A DNA stretch of 64,000 nt, taken from CAVXFS01 sp963761115 (GTDB taxonomy: Bacteria > Pseudomonadota > Gammaproteobacteria > Burkholderiales > Gallionellaceae). Location: NCBI GenBank assembly GCA_963761115.1, contig CAVXFS010000004.1, positions 124,001 through 188,000 of the forward strand, given 5' to 3'. A model generated the notes under the pieces. The model searched no databases and was not told the DNA's origin. It saw nothing but the letters and a program-made list of their open reading frames with translations. This document shows, piece by piece, positions 25,820 through 33,218 of this stretch (position 1 is the stretch's first letter; each line of letters starts with the position of its first letter). Made by a program: the position numbers and the translations under genes.

Positions 25820-27049
25820 ATGCAAATTGGCAAAAAAACGGTGTTGATCACCACCCTGATAATGGGGCTGGGGGTTTCGGGATGCGGCAAAAGCAACAAT
25901 AGCACCAGTCAAGCCCCCACCCCGGAAGCTGCACCTCAAGCAGTTGCCACAAGTCCTGCAGCCGCAGATCCTGCAGCCCCGCCACCCGTTGCTGAGCCCC
26001 CACGTCAGGGGAAGGTCAAGGTTGATCCCAAGCAAAAATTTACCCACTATCGCGTTGGTGATATGAATGTTAAGGCAATTTATGCGGATGGCAAGGCAGT
26101 GTGGATAGGCACTTCGGGCGGCGGTGTCATACGCTATGACACCAGTGATGATTCTTTCAAGGTTGTCGATAACAGCAATGGCTTGCTTTCCAACGGTGCA
26201 TTTTTTGTTGGGAAAATAAAGGGGCACATTGCCGTTGGTACCTATGGTGGCGGAATGTCGCTGTTGCAGGCTGACGGGACCTGGAAAAACTATAATATTC
26301 CGCAGGGCGTAGGCGATCCGTTCGTTTATGGTGCGATAGAAGCCAAAAATGGCGACGTCTGGGTTGCGACATGGTCAGGCCTCAATCGTGTTCGTGGCGG
26401 CGACCTGGACGATCCGACAAAATGGGATCTGTTCACCGTAGAAAATACTCATGGCGGATTGCCCAACGATTGGGTGTATGGTGTGGCTGAAGGAAAGAAC
26501 GGCGAAATCTGGCTTGCAACTGAAGGGGGCGTAGCACGTTTTGCCGATGGAAAATGGAGCCACTGGAACCATGATACGGGAATTGGTGCACCGTATGAAA
26601 AGGTCAAGAGCGCCATTTCATTCAAGAATGATCCGGGCAGATTATCTGAGCATCATGCCCAGCAAAAGAAAGAAATGGGACTGGAAGGGGTTGATATTTC
26701 CTACAACCCCAATTACATCATCTCACTGGCGGTAGGAAATGATGGCCAGGTCTGGGCCGGAACCTGGGGTGGCGGTCTGTCACGCTTTGATGGCAAGAGC
26801 TGGAAAACGTATACAACCAACGAAGGCTTGCCGGGAAATCATGTATTCATGTTGCACAAGGATCTTGACGGGAAGATATGGATAGGTACCAACAAGGGAT
26901 TGGCTGTGTTGCAAGGAGATAAGTTCAAGGTGCTTACCCGCGCTGACGGGTTGTTGGCAGATAACGTCTTTGCCATGGATACGACTGCGGATGGTGGCAA
27001 GTGGATAGGAAGCTACGGTGGAGTTGCCTATTTGCGGCCAGCCAATTGA
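25820..27049 (+). CDS. Reg_prop-type beta-propeller lipoprotein
   Basis: Paralogue of the preceding propeller protein, 409 residues, with lipobox GVSGC and a Pro/Ala-rich linker (about 25-75). Blades repeat the W-[IVA]-[GA]-T-x-G-G pattern: KAVWIGTSGGGVIRYD, GDVWVATWSGLNRVR, GEIWLATEGGVARFA, GQVWAGTWGGGLSRFD, GKIWIGTNKGLAVLQ and GGKWIGSYGGVAYLR. The ATG preceded by AGGAAG is chosen, directly before the signal sequence. Lipidation would anchor it in the outer or inner membrane, a membrane-bound counterpart to the soluble paralogue. Confidence 0.83.
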   Translation: MQIGKKTVLITTLIMGLGVSGCGKSNNSTSQAPTPEAAPQAVATSPAAADPAAPPPVAEPPRQGKVKVDPKQKFTHYRVGDMNVKAIYADGKAVWIGTSGGGVIRYDTSDDSFKVVDNSNGLLSNGAFFVGKIKGHIAVGTYGGGMSLLQADGTWKNYNIPQGVGDPFVYGAIEAKNGDVWVATWSGLNRVRGGDLDDPTKWDLFTVENTHGGLPNDWVYGVAEGKNGEIWLATEGGVARFADGKWSHWNHDTGIGAPYEKVKSAISFKNDPGRLSEHHAQQKKEMGLEGVDISYNPNYIISLAVGNDGQVWAGTWGGGLSRFDGKSWKTYTTNEGLPGNHVFMLHKDLDGKIWIGTNKGLAVLQGDKFKVLTRADGLLADNVFAMDTTADGGKWIGSYGGVAYLRPAN

Positions 27050-27085
27050 GAAGACGAAGAAGAGCGGGGAATCCATCTGTTGCGC

Positions 27086-27589
27086 ATGTTAAATAATTTC
27101 GACAAGTTGCTCTTTTTGTCGGTTCTGATTCTAGTCTGCACAGGTTGTTCAGACCATTTGAAGCAAGGGGAGGACGCCTACGCAAAAAAAGATTACGCTA
27201 CGGCAATGAAGGAGTTAAGGCCATTAGCTGAAAAAGGGGATGCAACCGCGCAAGACTATATCGGGTTCATGTATGACAACGGGGAAGGAGTTCCCGTGGA
27301 TTACAAGCAAGCCGCAGAGTGGTACAGGAAGTCAGCAGAGCAAGGAAATGTAATTGCCCAACATAACCTGGCAATGCTATATGGCAATGGGCTGGGTGTT
27401 CAGCAGGATTGGGTGCAAGCCCTTAAGTGGATCAATCTGGCAGTGATCATTTCCAAATCAAAACACGAACCATCGGTTAAAGACGGAAATATCGCAGTAT
27501 CAAAAATGACCCCAGAACAAATCAAGGAAGCGGAAAAATTGACCGACGAATGGTTGGCTGGGCACCAGCAAATCCTGAGTGGTCGATAA
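27086..27589 (+). CDS. Sel1-repeat lipoprotein
   Basis: The 167-residue lipoprotein has lipobox VCTGC after a short hydrophobic segment and two to three Sel1 repeats (KDYATAMKELRPLAEKGDATAQDYIGFMYDNG; DYKQAAEWYRKSAEQGNVIAQHNLAMLYGNG). It closes the plus-strand cluster that began with a Sel1 protein. The ATG at 27086 is preferred over a TTG two codons earlier. Its stop lies in the loop of a perfect 11-base-pair hairpin. Function unknown. Confidence 0.8.
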   Translation: MLNNFDKLLFLSVLILVCTGCSDHLKQGEDAYAKKDYATAMKELRPLAEKGDATAQDYIGFMYDNGEGVPVDYKQAAEWYRKSAEQGNVIAQHNLAMLYGNGLGVQQDWVQALKWINLAVIISKSKHEPSVKDGNIAVSKMTPEQIKEAEKLTDEWLAGHQQILSGR

Positions 27590-27606
27590 TATCCAGACCA
27601 CTCAGG
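27574..27606. terminator. Perfect inverted repeat between convergent genes
   Basis: CCTGAGTGGTC and GACCACTCAGG form a perfect 11-base-pair stem with an 11-base loop, spanning the stop of the Sel1 lipoprotein and just short of the stop of the opposite kelch gene. No clear T-run follows on either side, so it could act as a bidirectional terminator or an mRNA-end stabiliser. Confidence 0.5.
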
Positions 27607-27615
27607 GCTGGCAGC

Positions 27616-28935
27616 TTATTTCTTTTGAGCCTGCCCTACAAATATTACCACGGTGAAATTCCTCTGCAGTTCCTTGCTGAAGAAGTTTGGCATGCTGACT
27701 CCCTCGCTATACCCCAGATTGTCCCCAACCTTGAGATCGGCGATCTTCGGACCGGCCAACCAGACATCTCCTCCTTTATTGCTTGTTACCCTGGCATAAG
27801 TATAGCCTTGGGTTTGCAATACCTCCTGCACCACCCCTTCATTGGGAAGTTGCGACTTTATTTTTTCCCGTTCTATGGACCGCGTTTTCGCAGCTTCGGC
27901 TTCTTCTTTGCTACCCCAGTAGCCAATATCGCCATTCGCGTTTCGATTGGCAAAAATTACGCTCGACAGATAGCCACCGCGGTTGGTGCCGGCTAATACA
28001 TATATCACATCGTTGTTATCAACCGTGCTGAAGTTTGCACGAGGCTGGTCAAGATGGGCGACCGTACGCCATGGTTCAAGTTGTCCATCCTTCATGACAG
28101 CAGTACGCTCGATGCTGTCAAGGTATTCTGCGCCGGATATCCCGCCCAGTGCGTAGATATAATTCCCGTAGGCAGACGAAGACACCGCGTATCGACCTTG
28201 CTGCAGCGGCGAAGTTGCTTGCCATGTTTGCAAGGTTTCATCAGCGGTTGGACGCGACCACTCAACATCGGTGATACCGATTCCCTTTGACTGGTCATGC
28301 CCGCCAATGACATAGAACGTGTCACCATCATTCTTAACTGTGCCGACATATCGTGGCATGGTCATCACTTTCGGGTCCAGTTGCCATTCCCCCAGGCTGC
28401 CATCGGGATGAATTTCGGCGTATTCGACACTGTCCAGCAATACGCCACCGAACCCCCCGAAGGTATACAAGGCCTTGTCCGTAGCTATGATATGGCTGCA
28501 TCGTCTGGCTACAACCATCGAATTCTTTTCCAACTGCCAAGGTCCGAGCGTGCCATCGGCCTGGATTCGCGCCCGCTCAACAGAGTTCAGCAAGTGATGG
28601 CCAAATGGGCCGTTGCCGCCGCCGGCAACGTAAACGAAGTCGCCATGTACCACCGCATCAGTAAATCCTCTGGCCTCGTTCAATTCGTGTCCAAATTTCC
28701 ATGGCCCGAGCGTGCCATCCTTGTTGACTTGAGCGTACTCGGTCGTGTTCAGAAAATTATTCCCGTCCACGCCGCCGATCAGGTAAATCTTGTCCTTTAC
28801 CAGAACTGACGCAGTGCCCGCACGTGGTGTATTGATATGGGACGTCTCCTTCCAGTCAGGAATCCATACCTGGGTGGCGCAGCCAGACAACAGCAATATC
28901 CATCCGGCAAAAAATATTCTGAAAATGTTTGTCAT
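27616..28935 (-). CDS. Kelch-repeat beta-propeller lipoprotein
   Basis: The 439-residue protein has lipobox LLSGC and six kelch-like blades, each with a YxxGG-type core followed by a DGTLGPW-type turn: KIYLIGGVDGNNF, FVYVAGGGNGPFG, ALYTFGGFGGVLL, TFYVIGGHDQSKG, YIYALGGISGAEY and VIYVLAGTNRGGY. A C-terminal domain of about 90 residues follows, with GYTYARV, GDVWLAGP, VKVGD-like and a Met-Pro-Asn-Phe segment. I have loosely seen this pattern in secreted proteins of cytochrome-rich bacteria. It closes a minus-strand operon with two multihaem cytochromes. Confidence 0.82.
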   Translation of the reverse strand: MTNIFRIFFAGWILLLSGCATQVWIPDWKETSHINTPRAGTASVLVKDKIYLIGGVDGNNFLNTTEYAQVNKDGTLGPWKFGHELNEARGFTDAVVHGDFVYVAGGGNGPFGHHLLNSVERARIQADGTLGPWQLEKNSMVVARRCSHIIATDKALYTFGGFGGVLLDSVEYAEIHPDGSLGEWQLDPKVMTMPRYVGTVKNDGDTFYVIGGHDQSKGIGITDVEWSRPTADETLQTWQATSPLQQGRYAVSSSAYGNYIYALGGISGAEYLDSIERTAVMKDGQLEPWRTVAHLDQPRANFSTVDNNDVIYVLAGTNRGGYLSSVIFANRNANGDIGYWGSKEEAEAAKTRSIEREKIKSQLPNEGVVQEVLQTQGYTYARVTSNKGGDVWLAGPKIADLKVGDNLGYSEGVSMPNFFSKELQRNFTVVIFVGQAQKK

Positions 28936-29043
28936 TATTCGATTCCTGAGGATTGACTAAAGCCTGGTAAAGATTGTACCTGAAATGGACGATGATATTG
29001 GCGGGGGGAAATAGTCCAAGCCAAAATTATCCATATTCAAAAG

Positions 29044-30525
29044 TCAGGACAAGCGTGACCTCGCAAACAGAAAGCCGGCATTGCTGCGGTAAACAAGCGA
29101 CCAGTCAGGGTTGTTGAGCAGATAGGCGACAAGAGGATAGCGTTCACCGCTATACACATTTCCCGGAGGAACCAGTATGAGGTCAAAGTTTTCCTGGGCG
29201 AGGAATTGTTTGCCTGCTGGCGTCATCCACAATATGTTCGTATAGGCCTCGATTCTGTTCGGGTCGAGCACTCTTCCATCAAGAAACACAGTGATCGCAG
29301 GCGAAAGATTCCAGGTCAGGTACCCTCCCCAATTCATGGTATTGAATATTCGGCCTGTCAGGTGGTTCGCCTTGATCAATGCAGTTTCAGCGACCGGGAA
29401 TTGTCTCGCCAGTATACCGTGCTGGAATACCCGATTTTGTTTGTATCCATAAACCAGGAACAGCAGAGAAAGGATTATCACGGAAAGATTGATGGTGGTG
29501 GCAGGCAACTGAAAGCGGGCAAGAGTTCTTCCCAGGCTTGCTGCCACATAGGGTGCAGAGACCAGAAGAAACAAGGGAATATATCGATAGGCCGTCAAGC
29601 TGATCAGTAAAGTCGCGGCGACAAAAATTCCTTGCCTGAAATTATCCTTGTTGAGAAATCCCGGCAGAGAAAGCATGGCTATGCCGATATATAACCAGTA
29701 ATATTTTGTCGCTGGCCACAATGCCCATGGCGTCATGTACTCCGACATGCGATCCCGTATCGACTGGTTCTCCGGAAAGGCAATATATTTAAGCGTGGTC
29801 AACCCGTTCGGTGCGGCAAGCAATGCTGCAATGCACAAGCCTGTCACCAGCAGCAGGATTTTCCTTTGCCTGATGTTCGATGTGGCTGGTTTGGGATTTT
29901 TTTCAAACAAATGCATCGCACCGAACAAGACCAGCATTGTCGTGCCGTAAACCACTCCACCATGACTGTTCGCCCATAGCAGGAACAACGGGGGCAGCAG
30001 GTAGAGCGGCCAGTTTCTGGCTGTTTTCAGGTACAGGTCAAACAGCAAGAATGCAAGTGATAAAAAAATGAAGGAAAAAAGTTGCGGCCGCTCACCCGTG
30101 TGCGTTGAAATCGCGATTCCGGCTATTGTCAGGACAAGCATGGTGGGCATCAGTCCCGCGCTGGCGATACGACAACGCCAATACACTATGCCCAGGCAGG
30201 AAGTCAGTATTGCGGCACCGAAATAGATGATGCCGTCCAGTCCCAGCAGGCGATATACGCAGTACAGCATCACCTGCCCCAGCCATTGGCTCTTTAATAC
30301 TGTTTGTCCCCAGTTGTTGTTGGCATCGTACACGCCGAAAGGGTCCTGGCTGGGGATTGCACCGGATGCGACAATTTCTCTGCCCGCGGCAAGGTGCCAC
30401 CAGAAATCTATGTCCCAGATCTTGACTGAAAAATACCCAAAAAACATCAGCAACAGCGCAGCCACCGCCAGGTATTCAAGATTGGGGCTGTAGCGGTTGA
30501 TGTTGAAGTTGGATGGAGGCGGCAT
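29044..30525 (-). CDS. Polytopic membrane protein, possibly GT-C-like
   Basis: The 493-residue protein has roughly eleven to twelve hydrophobic helices. After the first helix comes WDIDFWWHLAAGREIVASG, an acidic-plus-aromatic loop resembling that of GT-C-fold membrane glycosyltransferases and related uncharacterised proteins. The C-terminal soluble part (about 400-493) includes FNTMNWGGYLTWNL and VFLDGRVLDPNRIEAY. I do not recognise a specific function. It sits between trihaem cytochromes and a kelch lipoprotein on the same strand. Lipid-linked sugar transfer is a possibility only. Confidence 0.6.
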   Translation of the reverse strand: MPPPSNFNINRYSPNLEYLAVAALLLMFFGYFSVKIWDIDFWWHLAAGREIVASGAIPSQDPFGVYDANNNWGQTVLKSQWLGQVMLYCVYRLLGLDGIIYFGAAILTSCLGIVYWRCRIASAGLMPTMLVLTIAGIAISTHTGERPQLFSFIFLSLAFLLFDLYLKTARNWPLYLLPPLFLLWANSHGGVVYGTTMLVLFGAMHLFEKNPKPATSNIRQRKILLLVTGLCIAALLAAPNGLTTLKYIAFPENQSIRDRMSEYMTPWALWPATKYYWLYIGIAMLSLPGFLNKDNFRQGIFVAATLLISLTAYRYIPLFLLVSAPYVAASLGRTLARFQLPATTINLSVIILSLLFLVYGYKQNRVFQHGILARQFPVAETALIKANHLTGRIFNTMNWGGYLTWNLSPAITVFLDGRVLDPNRIEAYTNILWMTPAGKQFLAQENFDLILVPPGNVYSGERYPLVAYLLNNPDWSLVYRSNAGFLFARSRLS

Positions 30526-30554
30526 TGGGAAACTGTCTGGTCAGGAACTGACGG

Positions 30555-31559
30555 TTATTTTTCCGGCAAGGGATACAGTGCCTTGGAAACGTAGGCGACG
30601 ATCGCATTGATTTGATTCTGGTCCAGTACTGCCTTCCATGCGGGCATCGATGTGCCGGGCAATCCTTCCTTGATTGTTTTCCTCAGCCGGGCTTGGGTCA
30701 TCGTTTGCATGAATGCAGGGTCACGCAAATTACGGGGGTGGGGTTCAAGGAAACTGCCGATCCAGTTTTTACCGGTTCCGTCGGCACCATGGCAGAATGC
30801 ACAATTGCCCTGGAATAGTTTTTCCCCTTGCCGTTCCAGGGCGTTCATACCGGCAACCTTGGGTGGGATCTCATGCAGAAGGTAAGGGCTGGCGCTGGCC
30901 ATCGCATCCAGCCGGTCTGGTTTTTTTGCCGGTGAAGAATTGGAATAATTGTTGCGCGGATAGGAAAGCGGAGACGAGTCCCAGGTCGCGCTACTGCCTG
31001 CGGCATGCCCACGGTCATGACACGTGACACAGCTGGACATGAACAAACGCTTCCCGCGAACCTGCTCGGCGGTCAATTCCTGCCATGGACGGTTGAGAGG
31101 GATTTGCCCTGTCGCAAAAGGGAAGGCTATGCGATATCGTTCATGATTTGGCCAGCCGTTCTCAGGGGTGTGATATTTCGTGTTTGGCGCCTTCTTCTTC
31201 ACGAACTCATCCATTACAAAGGCTGCCAGTTGCCCCATCTCGGTGGCATTGAGCACGCTTGAGAATGACTGCATGGCCGTGCCGGGCTTGCCATTTACCA
31301 GGGTGGATATGATGTGCTGCTGTGTTAGGCGGCCTGCCTTGGCATGGGTAAAGTCAAGTGGCGGGGGTGAAAGGAAGGTTGCGGCTACAGTTTTTGCATC
31401 GCCGGAATAACCGTGGCAGAAATAACAACGAAAATTGTATATCTTCCGTCCTGCTTCCAGTTGAGCAGCGGAAGAGGCCGGGGCATTTGCAGCACAAGAC
31501 CCGGGGAATGCGATGACGGCAGCAAATAGCACTGCCGTCAAATGGAATCGATTCATCAC
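30555..31559 (-). CDS. Trihaem c-type cytochrome
   Basis: The 334-residue secreted cytochrome has a signal peptide ending near GSCAANA and three CXXCH motifs: CYFCH, CVTCH and CAFCH. Hemes 1 and 3 lie in class-I-like modules, each followed by a Met candidate (AMQSFSSVLN; GTSMPAWKAVL), while the middle one is in a short insertion. Its ATG overlaps the stop of the upstream cytochrome gene by four bases. It is probably a periplasmic or membrane-associated electron carrier; no catalytic signature is visible. Confidence 0.88.
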   Translation of the reverse strand: MMNRFHLTAVLFAAVIAFPGSCAANAPASSAAQLEAGRKIYNFRCYFCHGYSGDAKTVAATFLSPPPLDFTHAKAGRLTQQHIISTLVNGKPGTAMQSFSSVLNATEMGQLAAFVMDEFVKKKAPNTKYHTPENGWPNHERYRIAFPFATGQIPLNRPWQELTAEQVRGKRLFMSSCVTCHDRGHAAGSSATWDSSPLSYPRNNYSNSSPAKKPDRLDAMASASPYLLHEIPPKVAGMNALERQGEKLFQGNCAFCHGADGTGKNWIGSFLEPHPRNLRDPAFMQTMTQARLRKTIKEGLPGTSMPAWKAVLDQNQINAIVAYVSKALYPLPEK

Positions 31560-32782
31560 TTCTTGTTTGTTGCTGCCCCGTTTTTCCCCTGAATAAATGT
31601 TTCGAATACAAACTCACCCACGTTGGCGATTTCCTGGTCCGAAAGCACCTTGCCCCACGCTGGCATGACTGAGCCGGGTTTCCCATGGGTTATCGACGCG
31701 AAAAGTGTCGGGCGATTGAGATTGGTATGAGAATACTCGTCATGGAAATTACGCGGTGGCGGATTAAGGAAATAAGCACGAGGCCCTTCCCCATTGCCCA
31801 GCTTTCCATGGCAGGTAGAACAATTCCCGAGGAAAAACCTTCTGCCAAGCTTGATATTGCCGACCAGACCTTTCGGAAAAGGCAGGCTCATGTCGGCCTG
31901 CCTGACTTTTGCAGCGGGGGGTGTTGCTGGTGCCATTGCGGGTGCAGGTGCAGCAGCAGGCGCTGCTGAAGAAGCGGGTGGCGGGGGGACATCCACGACT
32001 TTGTCAGATGGTTTGTCCGCTTCAGAAATAAGCGGTTTGTCCTTGTCTCGTTGCACCAATTCCGGAAGAAGTACCCAGCGCATATAGTCAACTACGTCCT
32101 CGATATATTCGGGCTTCAGGCGATCGCTGAATCCGCCAGTCGTACTGCCATGTTTTCCGCGAGTTACAGAGGCTATCATACGTTCACGGGTCAATCCGAT
32201 CTGCGCTTTTGCAGTTGTAAGGTCAGGTGGCGTATCAAGTTTCTTCATGCCAACAGACCCTTGTGCTCTGTCAGCATGGCAAATCTGGCAGAAGTGTCCA
32301 TAGACGCCACGACCCCGTTCGATGCGCGGATCCAGTGCAACCAGCATAAAGCGATTGCGAATGTAATCGACCACGGCTGCGATCTGTTTGTCCGTGTAGC
32401 GAGTCTTCCATGGCATCATGGCAGTGCCCGGCCGGCCATATGTGATCGAAGTGATCATGCGGTCACGAGTCAAATCCTTGGTTTCGGTGAAGTCACGAGG
32501 CTTGGGATTCAGGTTGTCGCTGGCGCGTCCGCGGCCATTGCCGCGATCTCCGTGGCAAACCGAACAGGACTTGCGGAAGATCAGTGCTGGCTTTATTTCA
32601 CCGCTTCTCAGAACGGGATGGTCATCGGCTGCATATGGGCGGTTATCAGCTGCATATGCGGGTATGGAGTAAGCAGAGGCTGCACTGACCAGCCATAAAC
32701 AAAGCAGCAATGTGGGGGAATTACGCAACGACTTTTCCCGTCTGCGTTGTAGCGTTGCATAAATTGCATGGGGTTTTTTCAT
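31556..32782 (-). CDS. Trihaem c-type cytochrome with Ala/Pro-rich linker
   Basis: The 408-residue secreted protein has three class-I-like cytochrome modules: CSVCH, CQICH and CSTCH. Modules carry Met candidates in GTAMMPWKTRY and GSVMPAWGKVL. A flexible stretch of Pro, Ala and Met residues (about 255-300) separates modules two and three. It is first gene of the minus-strand operon and overlaps the next trihaem gene by four bases. Three linked monohaem domains suggest a short electron relay. Partners are unknown. Confidence 0.88.
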   Translation of the reverse strand: MKKPHAIYATLQRRREKSLRNSPTLLLCLWLVSAASAYSIPAYAADNRPYAADDHPVLRSGEIKPALIFRKSCSVCHGDRGNGRGRASDNLNPKPRDFTETKDLTRDRMITSITYGRPGTAMMPWKTRYTDKQIAAVVDYIRNRFMLVALDPRIERGRGVYGHFCQICHADRAQGSVGMKKLDTPPDLTTAKAQIGLTRERMIASVTRGKHGSTTGGFSDRLKPEYIEDVVDYMRWVLLPELVQRDKDKPLISEADKPSDKVVDVPPPPASSAAPAAAPAPAMAPATPPAAKVRQADMSLPFPKGLVGNIKLGRRFFLGNCSTCHGKLGNGEGPRAYFLNPPPRNFHDEYSHTNLNRPTLFASITHGKPGSVMPAWGKVLSDQEIANVGEFVFETFIQGKNGAATNKK

Positions 32783-33218
32783 TTACAGGGTTTCCTTAGG
32801 GCTGGCGGTGCTGATTTTAGGATTGAAGCCCCTTGCTCCGTTGGATAATCAGGGAAAGGGTTGATTGAATGAAATGGGGGGCCAGATTATTCTGCGGCAT
32901 ATTAATATAACGCTATGAAGCTGCGATTCCTGAAAAGGCGCGCAGGTTATTAGCGGAATCACTTTGCTTGAACCGAATGGCATTTCATATATGGCTTTCA
33001 TGGAATCTGTATGGCACCCTGAAAAATTCTAAATGACATGGCAGCCTAGTGCAAGTGAAACTATTTGCCTGGCATAATTATGGGATAAATCGATAGATTA
33101 TTACCTGTGCGAAAAAACACATGGTTTGCCGATGATTCCCACTGCTTATGCCGGGGAGAAGTTGGTGCTAATATTCGTCTCCCATAGATTGGTCAAGCTT
33201 CAATCCCCGGAAAATTTA
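32783..33218. other. Divergent intergenic region, no gene seen
   Basis: This AT-rich stretch separates the minus-strand cytochrome operon from the TPR/GT41 genes and must hold both promoters. I found no convincing -10/-35 pair, sigma-54 site, RNA gene or repeat. A frame open from 33126 could extend the following gene upstream but looks non-coding. Confidence 0.4.

Noticed and set aside
33126..33218. A longer N-terminus for the SEC-C/TPR/GT41 protein
   Set aside because: It would start at a non-ATG codon without a ribosome-binding site and displace the SEC-C motif from its usual terminal position.
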